DNA from: JBCCJA01 sp039045975
Lineage (GTDB): Bacteria > Planctomycetota > Planctomycetia > Planctomycetales > Planctomycetaceae
Direction of reading: 5' to 3'
Assembly (NCBI GenBank): GCA_039045975.1
Contig: JBCCJA010000082.1
Span: 1 to 12,694, forward strand
Length of the DNA: 12,694 nt
Shown: in pieces, positions 1 through 7,910 of the stretch
Numbering within the stretch: the stretch's first letter is position 1
How the letters are laid out: each line of letters opens with the position of its first letter
The notes under the pieces: generated by a model
Database searches by the model: none
What the model saw: the letters and a program-made list of their open reading frames with translations, nothing else
What the model was told of the DNA's origin: nothing
Translations under genes and position numbers: made by a program

Positions 1-52
1 CGCGCTCCCTGTCGGTCGCGGCTAAATCGCGTGCTTTGTGTATCGTCCCGGC

Positions 53-2515
53 ATGTCCGATATGCCGACCCGCGACGACCTGCTCGTCGCGTATCTCGAC
101 ACGATCCCGTACGAACCTTACCCGGTCCAGGAGGACGCGCTCGTCGCCTGGTTCTCGCACCGGCCGGGCGTGCTCGTCTGTGCCCCGACCGGGACGGGGA
201 AAACGCTGATCGCGGAGGCGGCGCTGTTCGAGGCGCTGCACACCGGCAAGACGGCGTACTACACGACGCCGCTGATCGCTTTGTCGGAGCAGAAGTTCGA
301 GGAGATCAAAGACTCGGCCGTGCGGTGGGGGTTTTCGGAGGACGACGTCGGGCTGATCACCGGCAACCGGTCGGTGAACCCGCACGCGAAGGTGCTCGTC
401 GTCGTCGCCGAGGTGCTGCTGAACCGGCTGCTGCACCCGCCGCGGGAGGGCTTCGGCGACGTGATCGCGGTCGTGATGGACGAATTCCATTCGTTCGGCG
501 ACCCGGGCCGCGGGATCGTGTGGGAGCTGACGCTGTCGCTGCTGCCGCCGCACGTCGGGCTGCTGCTGCTGTCGGCGACGGTCGGGAACGCGGTCGACTT
601 CGTGACCTGGATGGACCGCTCGCACGGGCGGACGCTGCGGCTGGTGCAGGGGACAGAGCGGAAGGTGCCGCTGCAGTTCCACTGGGTCGGCGACGAACTG
701 CTGCCCGACGCGATCGGCCGGCTCGTCGAGGACGATCGCACGCCGGCACTCGTGTTCTGTTTCAACCGCGAGGAGTGCTGGTCGGTCGCGGAACAATTAA
801 AGGGCCGGCATCTGCTGCCGGAGTCGGCCCGGCAGGAATTAAACGACGCGATCGCGGAGCACGACTGGTCCCGCGGTGCGGGGTCGAAATTAAGGCCGAT
901 CTTGTTGCGGGGCGTCGGCGTGCACCACGCCGGAGTGCTGCCGAAATATAAACAGGTCGTCGAGCAGCTTTTTATAAAGCGGCTGCTGTCGGTGGTGATC
1001 TGTACGGAGACGCTCGCGGCTGGGATGAACCTGCCGGCCCGTTCGACGGTGCTGACGACGCTGATGAAGGGGCCGCCCGGGAAAAAGAAGATCGTCGACG
1101 CCTCGAACGCCCACCAGATGTTCGGGCGGGCCGGCCGGCCGCAGTTCGACACCGAGGGGCACGTCTACGCGGTCGCACACGAGGATGACGTCAAGATCGC
1201 GAAGTGGCATCAGAAGAACGATCTCGAAAAGCTCGAGCAGTCGAAAGACCCGCTCGTGCTGAAGACGCTGAAGCGTCTTAAGAAGAAGATGCCGACCCGT
1301 CGAAAGAGCGTGCAGTATTGGTCGGAAGAGCAGTTCGAAAAGTTGATCGAGGCCCCGCCGGCAAAACTGGCCAGTCGGGGACAGCTGCCGTGGAAGCTGC
1401 TCGCGTATCTGTTGGAGCGGTCGCCGGAGGTCGAGGCGATCCGGACGATCATCGGGAAGCGGCTGTTGTCCTCGGGGCAGATCGAGACGCAGCAGAAGCA
1501 ATTGACGCGGCAGCTGCGGACGCTCGCGTCGGGCGGTTTTGTGACGCTCGACCCGGCCCCGCCGCCGCTGCCGGGCGAGAAGAAAACGGAAGCGGCGGTG
1601 TCGGACGAATCGGCCGGGGGCGGGCTGTTCGGGGCGTTGATCGCGGAGGCCCGCGAGGCGGCGGGCGTCGGCGATGCTCACGCGGATGAGAAAGCCGTTC
1701 GGTCCGACCCCGTTAATGACGGGGAGCCTGCCGCCGGGCCTTATCGCCCGGTGACGGCGACACCGACGGAGAAAATGGCGGAGCTGCTCGCGTTCCGGTC
1801 GATTAATCCGATCTATGGCTCGTTCCTGCTGCGGCATCTCGGCCGGGCCGACGGCGAGGAGGTCGTGCAGATCCTGGAGTCGCTGCTCGAGGTGCCGGGC
1901 TCGGCCGTGAAGCTGGTGCGGGTGCCGCCGCCCGATCGGCTCCCGCCCGGGCCGCTCGCCCGCGAATACGTCGACCCGGAGGTCATCGTCCGCGGGCTCG
2001 CGTCGCAGGACCAGCTTTATCCCGATCGGGACGACCCGGCGGTCCGCGAGGCGATGCAGTTCCCCGTGCCGCTCGCCGAGAAGCTGCTGATGCTGTTCCA
2101 GCACGAGTTCCCCGGCGTCACCGACGTGCCGGCGCGGGCGGTGCGGGTGGCGTCGGACCTCGTGCTGACGTTCGGCGGCGACTTCGACCGGTACGTGTCG
2201 GGGCGCGACCTGACGCGGCAGGAGGGGCTGATCTTCCGGCACCTGTTGCGGCTGATTTTGCTGCTCGACGAGTTCGCGGAGGTGACGCCGGACGGCGTCG
2301 AGGCGGGTGAATGGCGGTCGCGACTGAAGGCGTTCGGGGCCGAGCTGGAACGGGCCTGTCGCAAGATCGATCCGCAGAGTACCGACGTCGCGCTGACCCA
2401 AGCGGGCCACGAACAGGCGGAGGCGGTCGCCGAAGGGTCGCTTCTCGCGCCGGCGGCCTCGGCCGCAGAGAAGGTGGTGCAAGACGAGGTCGAGTTCGGC
2501 CACGGTCTTGACTGA
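53..2515 (+). CDS. Ski2-like DExH-box helicase
   Basis: Superfamily 2 ATP-dependent helicase of the Ski2/Mtr4 type, probably acting on RNA in the cytoplasm; the substrate cannot be read from sequence. Numbering from the ATG at 53 (820 aa): an N-terminal PYPVQ Q-motif, Walker A APTGTGKT (44-51, Lys50), motif II DEFH (143-146), motif III SAT (174-176), HHAG (291-294), motif V TETLAAGMNLPA (318-329) and motif VI QMFGRAGR (355-362), so both RecA-like lobes are intact. A winged-helix-like stretch follows at about 440-500, then a Gly/Ala/Glu-rich linker (about 510-570). The C-terminal segment around 722-740 (EGLIFRHLLRLILLLDEF) resembles the Ski2 C-terminal helical domain. No zinc finger, RQC or nuclease domain is seen. 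GTG at 38 and ATG at 62 are in-frame alternatives; none has a good ribosome site. Family call is firm; the role (RNA turnover or ribosome maturation) is inference. Confidence 0.9.
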   Translation: MSDMPTRDDLLVAYLDTIPYEPYPVQEDALVAWFSHRPGVLVCAPTGTGKTLIAEAALFEALHTGKTAYYTTPLIALSEQKFEEIKDSAVRWGFSEDDVGLITGNRSVNPHAKVLVVVAEVLLNRLLHPPREGFGDVIAVVMDEFHSFGDPGRGIVWELTLSLLPPHVGLLLLSATVGNAVDFVTWMDRSHGRTLRLVQGTERKVPLQFHWVGDELLPDAIGRLVEDDRTPALVFCFNREECWSVAEQLKGRHLLPESARQELNDAIAEHDWSRGAGSKLRPILLRGVGVHHAGVLPKYKQVVEQLFIKRLLSVVICTETLAAGMNLPARSTVLTTLMKGPPGKKKIVDASNAHQMFGRAGRPQFDTEGHVYAVAHEDDVKIAKWHQKNDLEKLEQSKDPLVLKTLKRLKKKMPTRRKSVQYWSEEQFEKLIEAPPAKLASRGQLPWKLLAYLLERSPEVEAIRTIIGKRLLSSGQIETQQKQLTRQLRTLASGGFVTLDPAPPPLPGEKKTEAAVSDESAGGGLFGALIAEAREAAGVGDAHADEKAVRSDPVNDGEPAAGPYRPVTATPTEKMAELLAFRSINPIYGSFLLRHLGRADGEEVVQILESLLEVPGSAVKLVRVPPPDRLPPGPLAREYVDPEVIVRGLASQDQLYPDRDDPAVREAMQFPVPLAEKLLMLFQHEFPGVTDVPARAVRVASDLVLTFGGDFDRYVSGRDLTRQEGLIFRHLLRLILLLDEFAEVTPDGVEAGEWRSRLKAFGAELERACRKIDPQSTDVALTQAGHEQAEAVAEGSLLAPAASAAEKVVQDEVEFGHGLD

Positions 2516-2650
2516 AGGACCGCTGCGTACCGTCTCCGGCGAGGACCGCGGTCGCGTTCTTCGACGTGTTGCGGTTGAGGGGGCCGACATGCTGCTCTAG
2601 AACGCGTGCAAGATTTACAAACCGCCGCGGCGACGGCCGGCGGATGGCAC

Positions 2651-2655
2651 GGAGG
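2651..2655 (+). promoter_or_regulatory. Ribosome binding site fixing the start at 2661
   Basis: GGAGG lies 5 nt before the ATG at 2661. It is one of the few strong Shine-Dalgarno sequences in the window and decides the start of the large membrane protein. The rest of the 145-nt spacer from 2516 shows no gene, terminator or promoter that I can support. Confidence 0.6.
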
Positions 2656-2660
2656 ACGGC

Positions 2661-5600
2661 ATGGCAGCCGCGACCGGCGGACGGAGTGGATGGCGTCACG
2701 CGGGCCTGTCGGCGGCGGCCGGGCTGCCACTCGGGCTGTGGGCGGCGTCGACGCTCGATCTGGGCGGGGCCGTCTTCGGCGGTGAGGTCGGCGTGTTGCC
2801 GGTTGCGGCGTCGGCGGTCGCCTGCGGGGCGTTGGCCCGCGGCGTCGTCAGACGCTGGCTCGCCGTCGTCGGGTTTTCGTGGGCGTTGTTTGTGTCGCTG
2901 TGGCCGACGCCGTTGTCGCGGTTGGTCGGCGAGTCGGTAGCCGCCACGACCGACGTCGGCTGGTACGGCTTCGAATTGCTCGCCGCGGCCGTGACGGTCG
3001 GGCCGATTTTCGCCGGTATCGGGGCCTGTTTTGCGGGCAGCCTCGTGTGGACCGCCGCGGGCTTCGCGTCGTACGCGTTCGTGTTTGCGGGCCTGCTCGG
3101 GGCGGCACCGGTCTCGGTCGCCGCCGGGGCCTGCGTCGTCGGTCTGCTATTTACGAGGGACGGGAATCGGTCCGCGTCGGCGGTGTCGGTGACGCGGCCG
3201 CGGGTGTGGCTGGTCACGGCCGGTTTCGCGATCGGTCTGGGCTGGGCGGGGTTTCGCGGCGGGAACGCCGCGGTGATGCCGGCGGCCGGCTATTTGACCG
3301 CGTCGGCTATGGCGGGCGGTTTGGCCGGCTTTGCCGTGGGACGCGGCCTGCGGGCACGCGTCGCGATCTCAGCCGTGTGTCGGGCGGTCGGACCGGTCTT
3401 GCTGTGCGGATGGGCGGCGGGGCTGACGTGGTTGGCTGATTTGAGCCTTGACGTGAACGCATTCGTGCGGAGTCCGCTGGCGGTCGAGTTGCTGCGTTCG
3501 TTGCCGGGCGTGGCCGTCGCCGGAGGGTTGGGGCTGTCGCTGGGCGTGACGCGTGGGCGTGTGACGGTGGCGGTGCTGGCGGGCTCGGCGGTCGGTTTCG
3601 TGGCGGGTTCGGTGTGGGCGGCGCCCGACTGGGGCCCGCTGACGACGGTGGTCGCCGCGGCGGCGCTGCTCGCCGGGGCGATGACGGTCGGCGGTCGGAC
3701 CGGGAAGCGATGGCTTGTCGCGTGGCCCGCGGTCGCGGCCGGTGTCGCCGCCCTGTTGGTGCCGTTCGTCGGGGCGGCGTTCGATGAAGAGCGGGCCGTG
3801 AGGACCGCGTTCGGAACCGAGGCCGCGGTCGCGCGGGCGGGCGGCATGACGCCTGCGTTGATCGCCGGTGCGAGTGACGCGCGCGAGGTCTCGGCGTTCC
3901 GCGGCGTCGGCGGACGCGTGTCGGTCTGGCGTCGGGACGGGTCGCGGTATGAAGTGCGTCGCGGCGGGATCGCGGAATCGGTGGCGACGGCCGTGCCGGT
4001 GCTGACCCCGGAGTCGCCGGCGGAGCTGTTACGCGTCGCCTTGCCGCTGCTGCTTCATGACGCGCCGCGTTCCCTGTTGCTCGTCGGGGACGACGCCGGG
4101 ACGGGCCGTCGCGTCGCCGAGGACTTCCCGCTGTTGCGGGTCGATCTCGTCGACAGGCCGTCCGACGGCGGAGCCCGGATGCGTGCGGCGATCCACGGGG
4201 CTGATCGACCGATCGCGGTCGCGGAGAGCCGCGTCACGATTCGGCCATCTTGGGCGGGGCTTCCCGACGAAACCCGGTACGACGTCGTCGTCGACGACCC
4301 GGGGACGCCGGCGTTGCCGGGCAACGCGTTGCGGCTCACCGCCGAGTGGTATGCCGCCGCCTCGACGCGACTCGGTGACGAGGGCGTGTACTGTCAGCGG
4401 TTCCGGGTCATCGACCTCGGTCCCGAGGGGGTGCGGCCGGTCTGTGCCGCGTTCCTGACGGCGTTCGATCGGGTCACGGCGGTCGCCGTCGGCGGGGACT
4501 GGATGCTGGTCGGTTCGAACCGCGACGGGCCGTTGTTCGGCCCGGGCCTGGTCGAGGCCGTGCGTCGCCGGCACGTGCGTGACGCGTTGGCCCGCTGCGG
4601 TTGGGACTGGGCGACGCCGTTGAATCTGTGGTCCATCGATCGGGCCGGTTTAGTCGCGTTCGTCGACGACTCGGCCCCGGCGTCGGTGGCGAACACGGCG
4701 TGTCGTCATCGCTTGGTGACGGAAACGCTGCGGTGGGGGACGAAATCGGCCGAGCTGGCGGCGGCGGTCGGGCCCGGGGCCGTGCGGCTGCTCGCGTTCC
4801 TGCCGGGCTCGGCCGACGTGCGGACGGTCGCCGAGCGGATCGCGGCGCTGACAGGATCGGAACAGCTCGCGGCGCGATACCCCGATCAGCCGTGGGCCTA
4901 CCGCAAAGAACTGCGTTCGCTGATGACGGAGAAGGCGGGCGGCGGCGTCGTGCCGGTTTCGGCCGAGGTCGACGCGGCAAGGGGCGAGACGCGGCGGTCA
5001 CGGGTCGGCTACTTCGAGGCGTTGGGGGCGGCGAACCGTGCCCCGTCGGTCGGGACGGTGACGGCGTTGAAGCGGGCCCTCGAGCCCTATGATCCGTTGG
5101 TCACGCCGTTCGGCTATGCCGAGGTGGCGGGTCTGTGGCGTGGGCTCGGCGACGAGCATGCCGATCGCGAATTGGAGGCGTGGATGCACGTCGCGTATTA
5201 CGCGTCGGCGGGCGACCGCTCTGTGCGGGACGTGCTGCGGGCGATCGAGATCGTCTGCGATCGGCCCGAGGTGATCGCGACGGCGGAAGACCGTGCGGCG
5301 TACGTCGACGGATTATTGGGCCTGCTGGAGCGGCGGTGGCGGGCCCGCGGGCTGAAGAAACCCGCGAATCCGGAAGTCGTCCTCGCGGATGCGACCGATA
5401 CCGTCACCGCGGTGCAACGGGGTCTCGAAGTGATGACGCAAAGCGCGGCCGCCGCGGACGTCGGCCACGTCGAGAGGCGTCGTGCCTACTTGGAGCACGC
5501 GGTGATCGCGCCGCTGCGGGGATACCGGCATCGGCTGACCGATCAGATCTCGCAGGCGGAGTCGCGACGCGACCGGGCGGGGCGGGTGTCCGCGGACTAG
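2661..5600 (+). CDS. Membrane protein fused to a degenerate spermidine-synthase-like domain
   Basis: A 979-residue protein. Residues about 12-375 are very hydrophobic, with roughly 9-11 likely membrane helices (for example 42-60, 66-84, 104-126, 133-163, 183-198, 236-258, 281-296, 300-320, 326-343, 351-373). After a short linker, residues about 450-620 follow the layout of an aminopropyltransferase/methyltransferase Rossmann fold: SLLLVGDDAGTG (471-482) at the nucleotide-binding loop, then RYDVVVDDPGTPALP (539-553), where spermidine synthases carry the catalytic Asp, then AEWYAAASTRLGDEGVYCQR (561-580), matching the usual Phe-Tyr...rLxxxGv segment. The C-terminal 250-350 residues are mostly helical and unassigned. 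This matches the 'fused MFS/spermidine synthase' architecture common in planctomycetes, but the glycine loop and DxxDP-like motif are altered, so catalysis is doubtful. The start is set by GGAGG at 2651. It stands alone between the helicase and a palindromic element. Substrate unknown. Confidence 0.72.
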   Translation: MAAATGGRSGWRHAGLSAAAGLPLGLWAASTLDLGGAVFGGEVGVLPVAASAVACGALARGVVRRWLAVVGFSWALFVSLWPTPLSRLVGESVAATTDVGWYGFELLAAAVTVGPIFAGIGACFAGSLVWTAAGFASYAFVFAGLLGAAPVSVAAGACVVGLLFTRDGNRSASAVSVTRPRVWLVTAGFAIGLGWAGFRGGNAAVMPAAGYLTASAMAGGLAGFAVGRGLRARVAISAVCRAVGPVLLCGWAAGLTWLADLSLDVNAFVRSPLAVELLRSLPGVAVAGGLGLSLGVTRGRVTVAVLAGSAVGFVAGSVWAAPDWGPLTTVVAAAALLAGAMTVGGRTGKRWLVAWPAVAAGVAALLVPFVGAAFDEERAVRTAFGTEAAVARAGGMTPALIAGASDAREVSAFRGVGGRVSVWRRDGSRYEVRRGGIAESVATAVPVLTPESPAELLRVALPLLLHDAPRSLLLVGDDAGTGRRVAEDFPLLRVDLVDRPSDGGARMRAAIHGADRPIAVAESRVTIRPSWAGLPDETRYDVVVDDPGTPALPGNALRLTAEWYAAASTRLGDEGVYCQRFRVIDLGPEGVRPVCAAFLTAFDRVTAVAVGGDWMLVGSNRDGPLFGPGLVEAVRRRHVRDALARCGWDWATPLNLWSIDRAGLVAFVDDSAPASVANTACRHRLVTETLRWGTKSAELAAAVGPGAVRLLAFLPGSADVRTVAERIAALTGSEQLAARYPDQPWAYRKELRSLMTEKAGGGVVPVSAEVDAARGETRRSRVGYFEALGAANRAPSVGTVTALKRALEPYDPLVTPFGYAEVAGLWRGLGDEHADRELEAWMHVAYYASAGDRSVRDVLRAIEIVCDRPEVIATAEDRAAYVDGLLGLLERRWRARGLKKPANPEVVLADATDTVTAVQRGLEVMTQSAAAADVGHVERRRAYLEHAVIAPLRGYRHRLTDQISQAESRRDRAGRVSAD

Positions 5601-5617
5601 GCGGTGTCGAATAAGTG

Positions 5618-5702
5618 GTAGGGCAGGCCCCTGCCTGCGGCATTTTGAATCGCGGCGATGCTCGAAACTGCCAGAAATTCGGCAGGCAGGGGCCTGCCCT
5701 AC
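5618..5702. repeat. Palindromic element with perfect 21-bp arms
   Basis: The arms at 5618-5638 and 5682-5702 are perfect reverse complements (21 of 21) around a 43-nt spacer. Each arm is itself nearly self-complementary (GGCAGG CC CCTGCC at 5622-5635), so cruciform or alternative folding is possible. It starts 17 nt after the stop of the membrane protein and ends 66 nt before ispD. No T-run follows the right arm directly (only CTTTTCT at 5714-5720), so a simple intrinsic terminator is less likely than a REP- or MITE-like dispersed repeat. Size and layout resemble the element at 9183-9264, although the sequences differ. Confidence 0.85.
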
Positions 5703-5757
5703 GGGGCGTCGAACTTTTCTGACTCGGACTAAACTTCGTCCAGTCTGTCAGTCACGC

Positions 5758-5763
5758 GGAGGG
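5758..5763 (+). promoter_or_regulatory. Ribosome binding site for ispD
   Basis: GGAGGG sits 5 nt before the ATG at 5769 and supports that start. Confidence 0.6.
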
Positions 5764-5768
5764 CGAGC

Positions 5769-6476
5769 ATGTCGTCGGTGACGCCGCGTTTTTCCGTCGT
5801 GCTCGCGGCCGCCGGGGCGAGTCGGCGGTTCCGTGCGGGCCGGCCGGACGGGCCGAACAAGCCGTTCGTTGCGCTCGCGGGCCGGCCGCTGTGGAGTCAT
5901 GCGGCGGGGCGGTTCGCCGCCCGGGATGACGTCGCCGAGATCGTGATGGCGGTCGACCCGGGGTCGATCGAAGACGTCGCCCGCGGCGAGGCGGAGTGGC
6001 TCGAACGTCTCGGCGTGCGGCTCGTCCGCGGGGGGGCCGAGCGGGCCGATTCGGTCGCGAACGCGGTGCGGGCTCTGAAGGCCGATCCCGACTTTGTCGC
6101 GGTGCACGATGCCGCGCGACCGCTCGTTTCGGACGGCGTGATCGACGCGGCGTTCGCGGGTGCGGCGGAAGTGGGGGCGGCCGCTCCGGGGCTGCCGATC
6201 GTCGGAACCGTCAAACAGGTCGACGACGCGGACCGCGTGACGCGGACGGTCGACCGCACGCCGCTGCGTGAGGTGCAGACGCCGCAGGTCGCGCGGGCCG
6301 ACTGGCTGCGGGAGGCGTTCGCGACGGTCGAGTTGTCCGGGGTGACCGACGAGGCGTCGCTGCTGGAGCGGGCGGGCCGGCCGGTGCTCGTGACCGCGGG
6401 GGCGCGGGCGAATTTGAAAGTGACGACGCGGGAGGATCTCGACTTCGTAAACTTTCTGCTGTCTCGAAACGTGTGA
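5769..6476 (+). CDS. ispD: 2-C-methyl-D-erythritol 4-phosphate cytidylyltransferase
   Basis: Third enzyme of the MEP isoprenoid pathway: CTP plus methylerythritol 4-phosphate gives CDP-methylerythritol and pyrophosphate, in the cytosol. The 235 residues match the usual length of about 230. Family landmarks in order: AAAGASRRF (13-21, Arg20 in the CTP loop), NKPF (30-33, Lys31), GGAERADSVANAV (88-100), VHDAARP (112-118, Asp114), TVDRTPLREVQTPQ (160-173, Arg163), TDEASLLE (193-200) and NLKVTT (215-220, Lys217). These correspond to the catalytic Arg/Lys and metal or substrate residues of the E. coli enzyme. The nucleotide loop is looser than the usual GxGxRMG. The start is set by GGAGGG at 5758-5763. 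A zinc-ribbon membrane protein begins 12 nt downstream, so the two are probably co-transcribed; no ispF is nearby. Confidence 0.93.
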   Translation: MSSVTPRFSVVLAAAGASRRFRAGRPDGPNKPFVALAGRPLWSHAAGRFAARDDVAEIVMAVDPGSIEDVARGEAEWLERLGVRLVRGGAERADSVANAVRALKADPDFVAVHDAARPLVSDGVIDAAFAGAAEVGAAAPGLPIVGTVKQVDDADRVTRTVDRTPLREVQTPQVARADWLREAFATVELSGVTDEASLLERAGRPVLVTAGARANLKVTTREDLDFVNFLLSRNV

Positions 6477-6488
6477 GCGGGGGCGTCG

Positions 6489-7376
6489 ATGTCGGCGACG
6501 GGTGAGGGCCGCTGCCCGCACTGCGGCTGTCGGCTGCGTCTGGAGCCGGGCGTCGACGGCCTGCCCGACGCCGACTGTCCCGACTGCAGGCGTCCGCTGC
6601 GGACCCCGGCCGACGCCTTCGTCGAGCCCGAACGGGCGCCGTCCTCCGCGTGGCGGTTTGCGGTCGCGGCGGTCGTTGTCGCGGTCGCCGTCGGGCTCGG
6701 CAGGGGCGGAGCTTTCTCGTCCGGAAGCGTCCCGGCGGGAGCGGAGCCGAAATCAGACGTGGCCGCGGCGGTCGGGCCGGATCCCGTGCGGCCGGTGGAC
6801 GAGACCGCTGAACCGGTGCGGGCGGGAGCGGCCGCGGTTCCAGAGGATCCGGCGGCCGAAGTCGTGCTCTCCGTCGTGCGGGGAACGGACTCGATCCGGT
6901 CAGATAGGCCGCCGTTGGAGCTTCCTTCACGCGAGACAGTCAGTGTCGCGCCGGTGTTGGCCAGTGACGCGTCGGTCTTGGCGTGTGAAGAAGACAGTCC
7001 CGAACCGATCGATCTCGGGAGGTTCTCGGCCGACGGGCCGCCGCCGCTGTCGAGTCCCGTCGGGTTCGTCGAGGACGTCGCCGCGACCGAACAACGGCTG
7101 GACCGCACGTTCGCCGGTGTCGGTTCGCTGCCCGAAGTACCGTTCGGTCGGCTGCGGCTGACCTTGGCCGAGCGGGCCGGCTGTCCGATCGGGTACGCGG
7201 CCGACGTCCTCGACGGGGAACGGTTCGACGGGCTGTCGGTGCGGCTGGCGGGGGGCGACGGGGTGACCGTCGGCGAATTGCTCGCGGACGCGGCGGGGCG
7301 GGCGGGGCTGGCTTACGAGGTCCGCGCCGGTCGGATCGTTTTGCGGCCGCGCGACGATCTCGGACGGCGGGACTAA
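6489..7376 (+). CDS. Zinc-ribbon, single-TM protein with STN-like C-terminal domain
   Basis: A 295-residue protein I cannot name. Residues 9-33 form a rubredoxin-like zinc ribbon (CPHC at 9-12, CPDC at 30-33). One membrane helix follows at about 54-72, then an Ala/Pro/Glu-rich, probably disordered linker (about 75-195). A compact C-terminal domain (about 197-287) reads PFGRLRLTLAERAG ... LSVRLAGGDGVTVGELLADA ... LAYEVRAGRIVLRP. That pattern of two short beta-alpha-beta units resembles the STN/secretin N-domain found in many planctomycete envelope proteins. Predicted topology: zinc ribbon in the cytoplasm, STN-like domain outside the inner membrane. It starts 12 nt after ispD with only a weak G-rich ribosome site and converges on the arsenate reductase gene (19-nt gap). 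Possible role: envelope sensing or scaffolding; this is inference. Confidence 0.75.
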   Translation: MSATGEGRCPHCGCRLRLEPGVDGLPDADCPDCRRPLRTPADAFVEPERAPSSAWRFAVAAVVVAVAVGLGRGGAFSSGSVPAGAEPKSDVAAAVGPDPVRPVDETAEPVRAGAAAVPEDPAAEVVLSVVRGTDSIRSDRPPLELPSRETVSVAPVLASDASVLACEEDSPEPIDLGRFSADGPPPLSSPVGFVEDVAATEQRLDRTFAGVGSLPEVPFGRLRLTLAERAGCPIGYAADVLDGERFDGLSVRLAGGDGVTVGELLADAAGRAGLAYEVRAGRIVLRPRDDLGRRD

Positions 7377-7395
7377 GGGGGCCCGGGCGGGGCGG

Positions 7396-7818
7396 TCACG
7401 CGTCGACGAAGCGGCGTCGTACTTCGTCGCGGATCTCGTCGCGGACGCGGCGGAAGACGGCCATGACCTCGTCGTCGGTCCCGGTCGCGTGGGCCGGGTC
7501 GTCGAAGGGGACGTGGACCCGTTCGACCGGACCCGGGAAGACGGGACACTCTTCCGCGGCGCCGTCGCAGACGCTGAGCACGAGGTCGGGCGGCGTGCCC
7601 TGCGGCGGCAGGAAGTCGTTGATCGACTTGCTCACGCCGTCCGCGATGTCGACGCCGACCTCGGCCATCGCTTCGATCGCCTTCGGGTGGACGTAGCCGG
7701 ACGGTTTCGAGCCGGCGGAGAGCGACTCGTACCGGTCGCCGGCGAGGTGCCGCAGCCAGCCCTCAGCCATTTGAGACCGACAGGAGTTCCCAGTACAGAG
7801 GAACAGAACGCGTTTCAT
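7396..7818 (-). CDS. arsC: Thioredoxin-type arsenate reductase (low-molecular-weight phosphatase fold)
   Basis: Predicted to reduce arsenate to arsenite with electrons from thioredoxin, in the cytosol. The 140 residues fit the family. The P-loop LCTGNSCRS has the catalytic Cys8 and Arg14. VCDGAAEECPVFP supplies Cys84 and Cys91, the pair that relays the disulfide in ArsC of the Bacillus/Staphylococcus type, and FDDPA (105-109) carries the general acid Asp. All three redox cysteines being present favours arsenate reductase over a tyrosine phosphatase. No ArsR, ACR3/ArsB or other ars gene lies within the window, so it appears as an orphan gene. It is divergent from glutamine synthetase and convergent with the zinc-ribbon gene. 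The ribosome site is weak (AAGG region upstream of the ATG). Confidence 0.9.
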   Translation of the reverse strand: MKRVLFLCTGNSCRSQMAEGWLRHLAGDRYESLSAGSKPSGYVHPKAIEAMAEVGVDIADGVSKSINDFLPPQGTPPDLVLSVCDGAAEECPVFPGPVERVHVPFDDPAHATGTDDEVMAVFRRVRDEIRDEVRRRFVDA

Positions 7819-7853
7819 GGCTTGGCCTTAGCGGTCGGGCAGACCCCGCGGAC

Positions 7854-7910
7854 GGTACGTCGCCGAGATCTCGTCGGCCACCCGTTAGGTACTTTCGGCC
7901 GGCACGTACC
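7854..7910. repeat. Inverted repeat overlapping the glutamine synthetase promoter
   Basis: GGTACGTcGCCG (7854-7865) pairs with CGGCACGTACC (7900-7910), giving 11 base pairs with one bulged C. A perfect 10-bp palindrome, CGAGATCTCG, lies inside at 7864-7873. The right arm covers the -24 half of the predicted sigma-54 promoter. It could be an operator for either divergent gene, or an attenuating hairpin in an arsC transcript. Function is not known. Confidence 0.5.

Noticed and set aside
890..2590. Long minus-strand open frame (566 codons) opposite the helicase gene
   Set aside because: GC-rich shadow of the helicase. Its translation is Arg/Pro/Leu-rich without motifs, while the plus strand has all helicase motifs.
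2644..2660. Sigma-54-like TGGCACG before the gene at 2661
   Set aside because: There is no TTGC/GC at the -12 position with the right spacing, and it overlaps the ribosome site.
5606..5712. GTCGA on both sides of the 5618-5702 element as a target-site duplication
   Set aside because: The copies lie 7 and 5 nt away from the arms, not adjacent, and GTCGA is very common in this genome.
7396..7818. Protein tyrosine phosphatase instead of arsenate reductase
   Set aside because: Cys84 and Cys91 in the VCDxAxxxCP context are specific to the thioredoxin-coupled arsenate reductases.
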